Assembly (NCBI GenBank): GCA_023228875.1
Contig: JALOAG010000001.1
Location: 124,001 to 188,000, forward strand
DNA: 64,000 nucleotides
Source of the DNA: Bacteroidia bacterium
Lineage (GTDB): Bacteria > Bacteroidota > Bacteroidia > NS11-12g > UBA955
Direction: 5' to 3'
Made by a program: the position numbers and the translations under genes. How positions within the stretch are numbered: the first letter of the stretch is position 1; each line of letters starts with the position of its first letter. Positions 9,780-18,749 of the stretch are shown here, piece after piece. The notes beneath the pieces were generated by a model. That model was not told the origin of the DNA and ran no database searches. It was given only the letters and a program-made list of their open reading frames with translations.

Positions 9780-10870
9780 TTCACTTTTTTATAATTAGTA
9801 TCAAACCTATATCCTACACACCAATCAATAAAGTCAGCATTGGCAGCATGTGATTTTAAACGAGTACCTATGAAAAACTTTTTATAGTGATAGTTAATAC
9901 CAATAGAGATGTAGTACTTTAATTTACCGACCTGTTCTGGTTTATAAGCATAGTAGCCTAAATCAGCATAAATATTTACGTTTCTTAAATAGTATTCATA
10001 TCCTGCTTTTACAGCTGCTTCAAAAGCATCAGAGAATGGAAAACTTTGTTTTGAATCCGGAGTGAAGACGATATAAGGATCTAGTTTATCATAATAAAAA
10101 TCTAAGCCAAATCTTGCTCCACGAATAGGAGTGATACCTAAACCCTGTGTTAGACTCAAAGTATAGACAGGGCGCATTGTAGGGTCAGAAACTGTGGCAG
10201 TTTTCAATGCAAAACCAATTCTTGTTTCTAAATAGGTTTTTGTTTGAGGCAGTGTAGTGTCCGAATGGAATCGTAAAGTTCTTTTAACAGGAGTACTAAA
10301 ATTGATTCCAAAATTAATTTGTGGTGTATTCAGTCCAAGATTAGGTCTTTTGAAGTTGGCGTTTGACAAATGTGACATTCCTATTCCATAGAAGAATGTA
10401 GCGTTTGAGGAGTATTGCCTATAATTGAGCAGAAAAAATTGCATGGTACCATTTAATTTACTGCTCATTGCACGATTCTTAAGATTATTTACGGAGTTAA
10501 ATATTTGAGTACAGTAGCCAATTCCTGCGCTCAATCGCATCATGGTTTCTGAATATTTGTGTTTTTTTATTCTAACTTGGAAATATGGAATAACTCCTAA
10601 TGTACTGCCATTCAGTGCATGTTTACCCAGGTAATTATAGTAGAATAACACTCCCCAGTCAGCATTTTTATACAAACTGTCAATATGTTTGTTTCCCAAT
10701 CCTTGAAATTGAAATGCAATCTCTCCGCCAATTGAATGGGCTGCCATGTGTGGCATCGAAACAGAATGAGGCATCAGAAATCCCGGCAGAAATCCAACAT
10801 GTATAGTTTCTTGTGTGAAAGCCCTATTATATGTAACTATGATTAACAGCGTTAAAAGAATTTGCCTCAT
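9776..10870 (-). CDS. Acyloxyacyl hydrolase / PagL-like outer-membrane lipid A deacylase
   Basis: About 364 residues from the ATG at 10870 (leader MRQILLTLLIIVTYNRAFTQ). I chose this start over an upstream in-frame one because the latter lies in the preceding terminator. The key segment is GIGMSHLSNANFKRPNLGLN, which matches the PagL-family active-site region (H-x-SNA-N), in a protein rich in amphipathic beta strands ending FIDWCVGYRF. PagL-like enzymes remove a 3-O-acyl chain from lipid A in the outer membrane. This protein is longer than classical PagL, as is usual in Bacteroidota, and the true substrate is not proven. A TACTTTTG box sits 6 bases upstream of the ATG. Confidence 0.8.
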   Translation of the reverse strand: MRQILLTLLIIVTYNRAFTQETIHVGFLPGFLMPHSVSMPHMAAHSIGGEIAFQFQGLGNKHIDSLYKNADWGVLFYYNYLGKHALNGSTLGVIPYFQVRIKKHKYSETMMRLSAGIGYCTQIFNSVNNLKNRAMSSKLNGTMQFFLLNYRQYSSNATFFYGIGMSHLSNANFKRPNLGLNTPQINFGINFSTPVKRTLRFHSDTTLPQTKTYLETRIGFALKTATVSDPTMRPVYTLSLTQGLGITPIRGARFGLDFYYDKLDPYIVFTPDSKQSFPFSDAFEAAVKAGYEYYLRNVNIYADLGYYAYKPEQVGKLKYYISIGINYHYKKFFIGTRLKSHAANADFIDWCVGYRFDTNYKKVK

Positions 10871-10876
10871 CCGGTT

Positions 10877-10884
10877 CAAAAGTA
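10877..10884 (-). promoter_or_regulatory. Candidate -7 element very close to the PagL-like start
   Basis: TACTTTTG on the minus strand, 6 bases before the ATG at 10870. It lies downstream of the terminator of the preceding gene, so the PagL-like gene needs its own promoter somewhere here. If used, the mRNA would be leaderless or nearly so. Confidence 0.45.
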
Positions 10885-10910
10885 GGACTTTGCGACAATC
10901 TGTAATAAAC

Positions 10911-10939
10911 AAAAAAGTCCTGCATTGCAGGACTTTTTT
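10911..10939 (-). terminator. Intrinsic terminator after the T9SS protein gene at 10960
   Basis: Perfect 13-bp stem AAAAAAGTCCTGC / GCAGGACTTTTTT with a 3-base loop ATT, directly downstream of the minus-strand gene ending at 10960. It separates that gene from the PagL-like gene. Confidence 0.9.
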
Positions 10940-10959
10940 GAACTTGTGAAAGATTATGG

Positions 10960-11757
10960 TTATTTAATAATGCTCACTTTAACAGTTTCTGTGCTTACTC
11001 CGTTGCTGTATTGAATGAAGTAAATACCATTGTTAAGATTAGATAAATCAATTTGTTGAATGTTAGTCAACACATTCAATTCTGTAGAATAAACAACCTG
11101 TCCATTTATATCCAAAACATTAATTTGGTTTGAGGAATTGTCAGAGTTGATAAAGGGAGTGTTGATATTTACAATACCGTTAGAAGGGTTAGGATAAACA
11201 GCAAAAGATTGTGCAGCTTCAATATTGTTAACTCCTACGCCCCAGCCTTGCCATACATACCATACTAATTGTTCTGTTAAAGTATTATTACCCATTTTGG
11301 AATTGTCTTCCATCGCAATAGAGTCTGCATCTCCTCTATTTAATAGTAAAGATACCACAGTAAAATTTATATTATTTGAAACCGAATTAGGATATAAGTT
11401 TACATCATTGCTTCCTGAAATTGAAATTGTATCACCTGGTGCAAGGTCTGCTGTTAATACTCTTGATAGATAATTACTTTGGTTAGGTCCGGGAATCAAG
11501 ATTGCTTGTGATTGTGAAATTGGAATTTCAATTCTGTAAAAAATGGAGTCTCCTACTTTTGCAGTGTCAGTTCCGTTATTTTTAAATACTGCTTGATAGG
11601 TAATTGTGCTTCCTTGTTGATATCCTTTTTGACGAATTTCGGAAGGAGGAGTTAAAATACCTTCTACAGACCAGTCAATATGTCTTTGTGCTGATACATT
11701 TGAGGTAAAAAATACGGCTGCTGCCATACTTAACATTGGTAAAAGTTTTATTTTCAT
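10960..11757 (-). CDS. Secreted T9SS type A sorting domain protein
   Basis: 265 residues with a signal peptide (MKIKLLPMLSMAAAVFFTSN, cleavage after VSA). The central part (QGSTITYQAVFKNNGTD, YRIEIPISQSQ) looks like an immunoglobulin-like domain of the kind found in 'non-terminal' surface proteins. The last 75 residues, from FAVYPNPSNGIVNI to VKVSIIK, are a T9SS type A sorting domain. No catalytic motif is visible. A TACTTTTG box lies at 11780-11787 on the minus strand, 22 bases before the ATG, and a strong terminator follows, so this is a single-gene unit. Confidence 0.85.
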   Translation of the reverse strand: MKIKLLPMLSMAAAVFFTSNVSAQRHIDWSVEGILTPPSEIRQKGYQQGSTITYQAVFKNNGTDTAKVGDSIFYRIEIPISQSQAILIPGPNQSNYLSRVLTADLAPGDTISISGSNDVNLYPNSVSNNINFTVVSLLLNRGDADSIAMEDNSKMGNNTLTEQLVWYVWQGWGVGVNNIEAAQSFAVYPNPSNGIVNINTPFINSDNSSNQINVLDINGQVVYSTELNVLTNIQQIDLSNLNNGIYFIQYSNGVSTETVKVSIIK

Positions 11758-11779
11758 TTTGATTTGTTTTTGTGCGTGT

Positions 11780-11787
11780 CAAAAGTA
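11780..11787 (-). promoter_or_regulatory. Promoter -7 element for the T9SS protein gene
   Basis: TACTTTTG (minus strand) matches TAnnTTTG and is 22 bases before the ATG at 11757. Confidence 0.6.
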
Positions 11788-11880
11788 AGAAATTCTCTTT
11801 ATACACCATCTAAAAATCAGATGAAAAGTATAAAGTGCTTATTCTAATAGATTTAATTCGCTCAAAAACAAGTTATAAGC

Positions 11881-12591
11881 TTACTTCTTTGTGTCAGCGT
11901 AATCAAAAACCTTTTTTAATAATTCAGTAGTTCGTTGTGCAGGATTCTCTCTAATTAGATTCTCTTGCGTTTCAACTTCTTTGAATAATGCAGTCATTGC
12001 TTTTTCAGTTACATAGCCTGTTAAATCAGGGTTTATTTTTTTTGTTGCAACCAAATTGTATTTTGTCATTACCTCACCCCAATACTTTGTTGCGTTTACT
12101 TTGTCAAGGGATTGAGAAATAATTGGACGAAATTTTTCTGTAAGAGATTGCGTTGTAGATTGTTTTAAGTAATTTGTAGCTGCACTCTTTCCTCCTGTTA
12201 ATATTCCCATTGCATCTTGGATGGACATAGTTTTAACTGCAGTTACAAATACATCAATAGCTTCTTTTGTTGCTAGTTCAGCTCCTTCATTCAATGTTTT
12301 GGTTACTTTGTCCACCTGACTGCCAAGACCAATATTTCTGATGGTTGATTCTACATTCCTCACTTCTTCCGGTAATGGTATTCGGATGGCAGGATTTCCC
12401 CAAAAACCGTCTTTTGCAGATAGCTTAGACACTCCTGTTTGAATGCCTTTTGTTAATGCTTCTTTGAGTCCGGCAATTATTTCTGTATTGGATGGTCCTA
12501 AGTTTTTGTTCACAGTTTCCATTGTGCTTAATACAGAGTCACATGCGCTGAATCCCATCCAGAGTCCGAAAATTACAAGTAGTTTCTTCAT
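11881..12591 (-). CDS. DUF4197 lipoprotein
   Basis: 236 residues. The leader MKKLLVIFGLWMGFSACDS ends with a lipobox (FSAC). The mature part is helical and matches DUF4197: GLKEALTKGIQTGVSKLSAKDGFWGNP, IRIPLPEEVRNVESTIRNIG, DVFVTAVKTMSIQDAMGILTGG, ATNYLKQSTTQSLTEKF. The family is widespread in Bacteroidota and proteobacteria and has no assigned function. It is flanked by intergenic DNA on both sides and appears to be monocistronic. Confidence 0.85.
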   Translation of the reverse strand: MKKLLVIFGLWMGFSACDSVLSTMETVNKNLGPSNTEIIAGLKEALTKGIQTGVSKLSAKDGFWGNPAIRIPLPEEVRNVESTIRNIGLGSQVDKVTKTLNEGAELATKEAIDVFVTAVKTMSIQDAMGILTGGKSAATNYLKQSTTQSLTEKFRPIISQSLDKVNATKYWGEVMTKYNLVATKKINPDLTGYVTEKAMTALFKEVETQENLIRENPAQRTTELLKKVFDYADTKK

Positions 12592-13063
12592 TGATTTTTT
12601 ATTTGAGTTTTACGTATGCAAAAATTAGCCATAACTTTTAATTATCCAAAAATATATTGCACTGATTATGTAAGAAGTTGGCAACTTTACAGATTTTTCT
12701 AAGGATTAACTTTCAGAATATAACCAGCATAACTCCTTACTTTTAAGGAAAGTTTATTGGACTAATGATGTGCAAGATGTTAATAGTTACTCATTTAATT
12801 TAGTTTTGAAAACAAGACTTATAAAGGCTGAAAAGATGCGTGGTACCAAGTGTATTGTGCATCATGTTGTTCAATTTTTTTATATGCATAACTGTTAAGA
12901 ATCGCATTTTTTATTCTTGAGCTCAATCAAAGCGATATATACTGTCTTATGTTTCACTGGTTTTTAAAGCAAAATATTTTTTAAGAATTTAGTTGGAGCA
13001 ATGTAATATTAGCGTATCATTGTCCCGTGCAAAATAAGACGCACAAGTTTAAAAGTTAATTGT
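12592..13063. other. Intergenic region between divergent genes
   Basis: About 470 bases between the DUF4197 gene and the RRM gene, which are divergently transcribed. It should carry both promoters. There is no ORF of useful length and no perfect long hairpin. TATCATTG at about 13015-13022 is a one-mismatch version of the -7 element about 40 bases before the RRM gene start. A long untranslated leader or small RNA cannot be excluded. Confidence 0.5.
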
Positions 13064-13321
13064 ATGAATATTTATGTAGGTAATCTTAGCTTCCGTGCCA
13101 AAGAGCAAGATGTTTCAGACCTTTTCTCCACTTATGGAGAGGTTGTTTCGGCTAGAATTGTTAGAGACAAATTCACCAAACGTTCACGTGGATTTGCTTT
13201 TGTTGAAATGAGCAATGATGCTGCTGCCCAAGAGGCAATTCAGGCTTTGCATGAAAAAGAATTCATGGAAAGAGCATTGGTTGTGAATGAAGCTAAACCA
13301 AGAGAAGAAAACGCAGAATAG
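13064..13321 (+). CDS. RRM RNA-binding protein
   Basis: 85 residues, a single RNA recognition motif. RNP2 is MNIYVGNLSF at the very start and RNP1 is SRGFAFVEM near residue 47, both with the aromatic residues needed for RNA stacking. The short acidic tail PREENAE follows the domain. Such stand-alone RRM proteins (Rbp type) are common in cyanobacteria and Bacteroidota and act as global RNA-binding factors; in gut Bacteroides they have been linked to control of surface glycan genes. Monocistronic, with a strong terminator. Confidence 0.93.
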   Translation: MNIYVGNLSFRAKEQDVSDLFSTYGEVVSARIVRDKFTKRSRGFAFVEMSNDAAAQEAIQALHEKEFMERALVVNEAKPREENAE

Positions 13322-13342
13322 TTTTTGTTTCAAGTCTCATCT

Positions 13343-13374
13343 AAAAACACGGTTACACAAACCGTGTTTTTTTG
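13343..13374. terminator. Intrinsic terminator between convergent RRM and nucleotidyltransferase genes
   Basis: Stem AAAAACACGGTT / AACCGTGTTTTT with a 5-base loop ACACA followed by a T-run; it can serve both convergent genes. Confidence 0.9.
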
Positions 13375-13377
13375 TTT

Positions 13378-14373
13378 TTAGTTGAAACTGATTTCAGCAC
13401 TATCTCCCAGATTTAGGGTATATGATATCCCTTTCAAACGGGAGTCGTTCCCTATTAAAGTGTCTTGTAAAATAGCACTTTCTATATGTGCAAATGGTCC
13501 TATGATTGAATCTTTGATAATACTTGATTGAATCACGGTGTTTTCTCCAATTGACACATTCGGACCTATTACAGACTTTGTGATTCTTGCGTTCTTGCCA
13601 ATATATACAGGTGGTATAATGATACTGTCTTCGAATGTTTTACTATCAGGAGGTGCGGCTTTGAGCCTCTTTAACAATAGTTGGTTGGTTTGCAGTAATA
13701 TTTCTTTCTTGCCACAGTCAAACCAGTTGTCAACTTCAAAAGTTTTCATGGTAACACCTTGTTCAATCATCCTCATCAATGCATCGGTAAGGTGGTATTC
13801 GTTTTGTGTTTTGACTTTATTGTCAATATTATATTGAAGTGCTTCAAACAACGCAGGTAATTCTTTAATATAATACACCCCAACCAATGCCATATTAGAC
13901 TTAGGTATTTGTGGTTTTTCCACCAACCTGATAATCCTATTGTCATCACCGACTTCTGCAACTCCAAATTGTCTGGGATCGTCAACTTTTTTTACTCCTA
14001 ACATCGAAGTCGGAGAAGAGAGCATTTTTTTTAAATTGGTTTCAAAAATTGTGTCACCCAGTACAATCAGCAGACTATCAGATTTAATAACCTTGTCTTT
14101 GGCTAAATGTATGGCATGTCCGATTCCTTTGCGCGAAGTTTGAATTACAAACTTATGTTTGAGTTCTGAATAGTGTTTTGTTATATAATTCTCCACTTTA
14201 TCACCCATGTAGCCAATGATGAAGATAAATTCTTCAATTCCTGAAGATTTTAAATAATCAATGATATGAGCTAAAATAGGTTTGCCTGCAACGGGAATCA
14301 GTGCTTTTGGTTGAGTGTGAGTATGTGGCTTAAGACGGCTGCCAATCCCTGCAACGGGAATTATTGCTTTCAT
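13378..14373 (-). CDS. Sugar-1-phosphate nucleotidyltransferase with left-handed beta-helix tail
   Basis: 331 residues. The N-terminal Rossmann domain starts with the NTP-binding signature AGIGSRLKPHTHTQPKALIP (residues 8-27), followed by LIVLGDTIF (metal-binding D), VGVYYIKELP and WFDCGKKEILLQTN. From residue about 240 there are hexapeptide repeats (VYIGKNARITKSVIGPNV, IIKDSIIGPFAHIES) forming a left-handed beta-helix. It makes an NDP-sugar; whether it prefers dTTP, UTP or GTP cannot be read from sequence alone. RmlA-like or GlmU-like relatives both fit. A TAGTTTTG box lies 23 bases before the ATG. Confidence 0.88.
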   Translation of the reverse strand: MKAIIPVAGIGSRLKPHTHTQPKALIPVAGKPILAHIIDYLKSSGIEEFIFIIGYMGDKVENYITKHYSELKHKFVIQTSRKGIGHAIHLAKDKVIKSDSLLIVLGDTIFETNLKKMLSSPTSMLGVKKVDDPRQFGVAEVGDDNRIIRLVEKPQIPKSNMALVGVYYIKELPALFEALQYNIDNKVKTQNEYHLTDALMRMIEQGVTMKTFEVDNWFDCGKKEILLQTNQLLLKRLKAAPPDSKTFEDSIIIPPVYIGKNARITKSVIGPNVSIGENTVIQSSIIKDSIIGPFAHIESAILQDTLIGNDSRLKGISYTLNLGDSAEISFN

Positions 14374-14396
14374 TAGTCAGATTGCTTTCTCTAATA

Positions 14397-14404
14397 CAAA
14401 ACTA
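14397..14404 (-). promoter_or_regulatory. Promoter -7 element for the nucleotidyltransferase gene
   Basis: TAGTTTTG on the minus strand, 23 bases before the ATG at 14373. Confidence 0.55.
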
Positions 14405-14459
14405 TGCTTTTTGAATAAATGATAAACTGATGTCACGAGAATTTTTGAGTGTTCTTTTG

Positions 14460-15848
14460 TTATCGCCTATCTTCAATTTTTAGTAACCTCCCGACCTTGA
14501 TATCATTGCCTTCCAGATTGTTCCATTGTATAATTTCATCAACGGTAACTCCATATATACGCGAAATAGAGTATAAGGTTTCGCCTGCTGATACGGTATG
14601 GCTGATAAAGTTCTTTTGAGGAGGTGTTAAAGTACTCGGTGTTTGAATGTAATATTTCAAATTTTGCCCCACGCTTATTGTATTATTGATGATATTGTTC
14701 CAGGTAATCAGGCTATCTATGGATACATTTAATTTTTTAGCTATGCCATATAAGGTCTCACCTACATTCACAGTGTAATACAAAGCATTATCCTTTATAC
14801 TGTTATTTGAATTACTTACAGGCTGTTCTGTTTGTTGAGGTGGCGTAACAACCTCAATCTTATTGTTAGGGTTAGTAGGTTTAATATCTATTATTTCTTC
14901 CTTTTGTGGTATAATAATACTACCGGTGTCGGGCATTTCTTTTCTTTTTCTCCTCATATTAATAACCTCGCCAGGTTTTACTTCAGTTCCCGGCTCCATA
15001 CGATTTTTCTTATAGAGTTTTTTGAGTTTTATTCCATATTTCTGAGAAATCTCCCACATACTTTCGCCAGGTTCTACTGTGTGAGAGGGTATTGAAGCTT
15101 TATTTCGCTTTGGTTTTAAATATATTACCATGCCTGGGTCTATGCGTGCATCTTTTGGTAAATCATTGTATTTGTATATTTGCCAATCACGCATATTGTT
15201 TTCTTTTGCTATAGAATGAACTGTTTGTCCGGGACGTGCTACTGTCAAGGGAACACCATTATCTACAATTTGAATATTTGCTTTAAAAAGCGGTTGCTTA
15301 AAATAGTCTTCATCCTTCTTGCCATAAAAAACAATGGTGTCATATTGAGCGAGTTGTAGTCTCTCTATGAGTCCGATCAGTAGCTGAGGATATTTTTGAT
15401 TGGTTGCATAGCCGGCTTTTCTTAGTCCTTCTGCCCAACCTTTATAGTCTAAAATATGTAAATCAAATAGGAATTCATATCTTGGGTTGCTCTTTAAAAA
15501 TTGGGAGTGATCTTCATACGAATCAAATGCACTGGAATAAGCCCTAAAACATTCTCCTTTTTCATCGTCATCTTCAATAATGGTAAGTCCTGTCCAATTT
15601 TTTTTACATTTAATTCCAAAATGGTTATTTCCTTGTACAGCCAGACGGCTATTACCTGACCCCGACTCTAAAAGTCCTTGTGCTAAGGTGATACTGGCAG
15701 GAATTTTATGAGATTTCATTTCCTGCATTGCAATGTCTTTATATAAGTTAATATACTCCTGATTGCTTATCTGACTTGCGTTTAACGAAGATGTTTGAAC
15801 AAAAAATAGTCCGAAAAGAAAAAAATATATTGGGCGTGTTTTCATCAT
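14460..15848 (-). CDS. Glucosaminidase-type muramidase with four LysM repeats
   Basis: 462 residues. A signal peptide (about 1-24, ending SSLNA) precedes a glucosaminidase domain (about 30-175) with the catalytic region ITLAQGLLESGSGNSRLAVQ and NNHFGIKCKKNW. Four LysM modules follow: ARPGQTVHSIAKENNM, HTVEPGESMWEISQKYGI, YTVNVGETLYGIAKKLNV and HTVSAGETLYSISRIYGV. LysM binds N-acetylglucosamine in peptidoglycan, so the enzyme should cut cell-wall glycan in the periplasm, for example during growth or division. Ends IEDRR with no T9SS tail. Close neighbours are not functionally linked. Confidence 0.93.
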   Translation of the reverse strand: MMKTRPIYFFLFGLFFVQTSSLNASQISNQEYINLYKDIAMQEMKSHKIPASITLAQGLLESGSGNSRLAVQGNNHFGIKCKKNWTGLTIIEDDDEKGECFRAYSSAFDSYEDHSQFLKSNPRYEFLFDLHILDYKGWAEGLRKAGYATNQKYPQLLIGLIERLQLAQYDTIVFYGKKDEDYFKQPLFKANIQIVDNGVPLTVARPGQTVHSIAKENNMRDWQIYKYNDLPKDARIDPGMVIYLKPKRNKASIPSHTVEPGESMWEISQKYGIKLKKLYKKNRMEPGTEVKPGEVINMRRKRKEMPDTGSIIIPQKEEIIDIKPTNPNNKIEVVTPPQQTEQPVSNSNNSIKDNALYYTVNVGETLYGIAKKLNVSIDSLITWNNIINNTISVGQNLKYYIQTPSTLTPPQKNFISHTVSAGETLYSISRIYGVTVDEIIQWNNLEGNDIKVGRLLKIEDRR

Positions 15849-15924
15849 TTTGAACGAATTAAAAACAATTAATTGAACTTAAACATCAATATTTGTAAAC
15901 AGTTTTTTTTGCGAATTTTGTAAT

Positions 15925-18177
15925 ATGATTTTTTCTATCCGAACACCATCTTTTGTTAAACGTTTTTCAGTTCTTTTTCTTGTTGCAGTTTCATCATTTT
16001 TTACCGTTCAACACTCCCAAGCCCAAATGGTCAAACAACCTGTTTGGGAATATAAATTTTCTCAAAGTGAGGCCAAAGTTGGCGATGTGGTTGAAGTGGT
16101 TTTAACTACAAATGCCCCCAAGGATTGGTATATATATTCTACCAATGTTAAGTGTGAAATCGGACCTATTAAAGCTGCCTTTAATTTTGAGCCAAACAGC
16201 TCCTTTGAGCTTGTTGGTGAGCTTTATTCTGTAGGTGATAAGAAGGAAATGGATGATGTGTTTAATTGTCAGGTAGGTAAATTTGAAAAGAAAGCCGAGT
16301 TAAGACAAAAGATTAAAATTCTTTCTCCTAAGCCAGTAATTAAAGGTTACTTGGAAGGTCAAATGTGTAGCAACGTGTCCGGTATGTGTGTGCCATTAGA
16401 AAGTGCAGATTTTGTCTTTTCAGGATTGTCTGTTACGGGTACAGCCATTAAAGGCACAACAGAAGTTAAAGAACAAAACACAGAAAACGTTGAGTCTGTT
16501 AACAAAGTCGAAATAAAAGATACAATTGAAAATAATAGTTCGGAGTTTGCCGAAACAACAAATATGCAGCCGACAGCTATGCCTGATAACAAAGGAGCAT
16601 ACAAGCCTTCATATTTATACAAAGCCAAAGATGAGAATGATATAGGCAAATGCGAGGTGAAGAAATACGAAGGAGCCATTGGAGGAGTTTCTAAAGATAG
16701 TTTATTTGGTTTTTTCTTATTGGCTTTCTTGTCAGGATTGGCAGCTTTGCTAACACCTTGTGTGTTTCCGATGATACCTATGACTGTGGCTTTTTTTATG
16801 AAAGGTGGCGAGACAAAGAGCAAAGCACAATCAATTAAAAGTGGATTACTCTTTGGGGCATCTATCATCTTTATTTATACTGTATTAGGAAGTTTTGTAG
16901 GGGTTGTATTTGGTGAAGATGCAGCTAATTTTGTTGCAACACACTGGATTCCCAATATTTTCTTTTTTCTTATCTTTATCTTTTTTGCTGCTGCTTTTTT
17001 CGGAGCATTTGAATTGGTATTGCCTTCATGGTTGGTTAATAAGGTAGATAAGCAATCTGACAAGGGAGGATTCTTAGGAATCTTTTTTATGGCGTTAACA
17101 TTAGCGTTGGTTTCGTTTAGCTGTACTGGTCCGATTGTAGGAATTGTTTTGGTTGAGAGTTTAAATGGAGAGTTTGTCAAACCGGTAGTGGGTATGTTTG
17201 GGTTCTCATTAGCTTTTGCATTGCCCTTTGCACTGTTTGCCATGTTTCCTACTTGGCTCAATACTTTGCCTAAATCCGGAGGATGGCTTAATTCTGTTAA
17301 AGTAGTATTAGGGTTTTTGGAACTTGCTTTGGGTCTAAAGTTCCTTTCCCTTGCCGACCAAACCTATCATTGGGGAATATTGGACAGAGAGGTATATCTG
17401 TCACTTTGGATTGTCATCTTTACCCTCATGGGTATTTATTTATTAGGCAAACTCAAATTCTCTCATGACAGTGAATTGCCATATTTAAAAGTGCCTCGCT
17501 TAATCTTGGCTATTATCACTTTTTCTTTTGTAATTTATCTAATACCGGGAATGTTTGGAGCACCATTAAAAGCACTTGCAGGTTATTTACCCCCAATGTC
17601 AACACATGATTTTGCACTGCTCGACAAATTAGAAGGGGATAGAGGAGATGTAGAAGGGACTCCTAAATATTCAGACAAATTGCATCTGCCGCATAATCTA
17701 AAAGGGTATTTTGACTATGAAGAAGGAATGGCTTATGCTCAAAAGGTTGGTAAACCGGTATTCTTGGATTTTACCGGACATGGTTGTGTTAATTGCCGTG
17801 AAATGGAATCCAGGGTGTGGAGCGATGAAAGAATCTTAGATATTTTAAGCAAGGATTATATTGTTATTGCCCTTTATGTTGATGATAAGACCATAACACT
17901 TCCGGAAGAGGAACAATATATTTCAAAAATTACGGGTAGAAAGGTTACTACATTAGGCAAGAAAAATTCTGATATTCAGTCATGTATGTTCGGAAGCAAT
18001 TCCCAACCGAACTATATCCTCTTGGATAATGATGAAAATCTGTTAAATGCTCAACAGCCTTATGATTTGAGTGTAGAGAATTTTATCAGATTCTTGAAAT
18101 CAGGAGTTAAACACTATAAAGAAAATCAGCAGAAAAAAGCAGAGCAAGTGCAACCGGCTTTTGAAAGCGCAGACTAA
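15925..18177 (+). CDS. dsbD: Thiol:disulfide interchange protein DsbD
   Basis: 750 residues with the full three-part DsbD layout. A signal peptide ends at SQAQ, followed by a periplasmic N-terminal domain (about 35-170). A CcdA-like membrane core of eight predicted helices carries its two redox cysteines in LTPCVFPMIPMT (near residue 279) and SFSCTGPIVG (near 399). A C-terminal thioredoxin domain has the active site GHGCVNCREM (near 620). DsbD carries electrons from cytoplasmic thioredoxin to periplasmic proteins. The stop overlaps closely with gmhA (2-base gap), suggesting co-transcription. Confidence 0.92.
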   Translation: MIFSIRTPSFVKRFSVLFLVAVSSFFTVQHSQAQMVKQPVWEYKFSQSEAKVGDVVEVVLTTNAPKDWYIYSTNVKCEIGPIKAAFNFEPNSSFELVGELYSVGDKKEMDDVFNCQVGKFEKKAELRQKIKILSPKPVIKGYLEGQMCSNVSGMCVPLESADFVFSGLSVTGTAIKGTTEVKEQNTENVESVNKVEIKDTIENNSSEFAETTNMQPTAMPDNKGAYKPSYLYKAKDENDIGKCEVKKYEGAIGGVSKDSLFGFFLLAFLSGLAALLTPCVFPMIPMTVAFFMKGGETKSKAQSIKSGLLFGASIIFIYTVLGSFVGVVFGEDAANFVATHWIPNIFFFLIFIFFAAAFFGAFELVLPSWLVNKVDKQSDKGGFLGIFFMALTLALVSFSCTGPIVGIVLVESLNGEFVKPVVGMFGFSLAFALPFALFAMFPTWLNTLPKSGGWLNSVKVVLGFLELALGLKFLSLADQTYHWGILDREVYLSLWIVIFTLMGIYLLGKLKFSHDSELPYLKVPRLILAIITFSFVIYLIPGMFGAPLKALAGYLPPMSTHDFALLDKLEGDRGDVEGTPKYSDKLHLPHNLKGYFDYEEGMAYAQKVGKPVFLDFTGHGCVNCREMESRVWSDERILDILSKDYIVIALYVDDKTITLPEEEQYISKITGRKVTTLGKKNSDIQSCMFGSNSQPNYILLDNDENLLNAQQPYDLSVENFIRFLKSGVKHYKENQQKKAEQVQPAFESAD

Positions 18178-18178
18178 T

Positions 18179-18748
18179 ATGACAGCAAAAAAACATTTTG
18201 AAGAAGCACAACAAATTCTAAAACAGTTTTTAGAGAATGAAAACAATTTTTCGCGCATAGAATCTGCGATTGAACTGATGTCAAATGCCATCAATAATGG
18301 CAGGAAGATTATTTCTTGTGGAAATGGAGGTTCTATGTGTGATGCAATGCATTTCGCAGAAGAGTTAACGGGACGTTATCGCAATAACAGACGAGCAATT
18401 CCGGCTATCAGTATCAGTGACCCGGCTCACATCACTTGTGTTGGGAATGATTATGGATTTGAAGAAATTTTTGCCCGATATATTGAGGTTGTGGGCAATC
18501 GGGGCGATGTATTGCTTGCTATCAGTACGAGCGGTAACTCTGCAAATATTATTAAAGCGGCTCAAATTGCTAAGAAAAAAAGTATCCATGTAGTTGGGCT
18601 TACAGGCAAAGATGGAGGCGTGTTAAGTCCTTTATGTGATGTGGAGATTCGTGCTCCATATAGCGAATACGCAGATAGAGCGCAGGAAATTCATATTAAG
18701 GTTATCCATGCATTGATAGACGGTATTGAGCACAAATTAGAAGCTTAA
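18179..18748 (+). CDS. gmhA: D-sedoheptulose-7-phosphate isomerase
   Basis: 189 residues from the ATG at 18179; a TTG 18 bases upstream overlaps dsbD and is less likely. A single SIS domain: ISCGNGGSMCDAMHFAEELTG with the conserved Glu for catalysis, then DYGFEEIFARYIE, LLAISTSGNSANI and a C-terminal EIHIKVIHALID supplying the catalytic His. It converts sedoheptulose 7-phosphate to glycero-manno-heptose 7-phosphate, the first step toward ADP-heptose for lipopolysaccharide core. Length is normal. A Kdo transferase gene (58.4 kb) in the same window fits an LPS-bearing outer membrane. Confidence 0.93.
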   Translation: MTAKKHFEEAQQILKQFLENENNFSRIESAIELMSNAINNGRKIISCGNGGSMCDAMHFAEELTGRYRNNRRAIPAISISDPAHITCVGNDYGFEEIFARYIEVVGNRGDVLLAISTSGNSANIIKAAQIAKKKSIHVVGLTGKDGGVLSPLCDVEIRAPYSEYADRAQEIHIKVIHALIDGIEHKLEA

Positions 18749-18749
18749 A

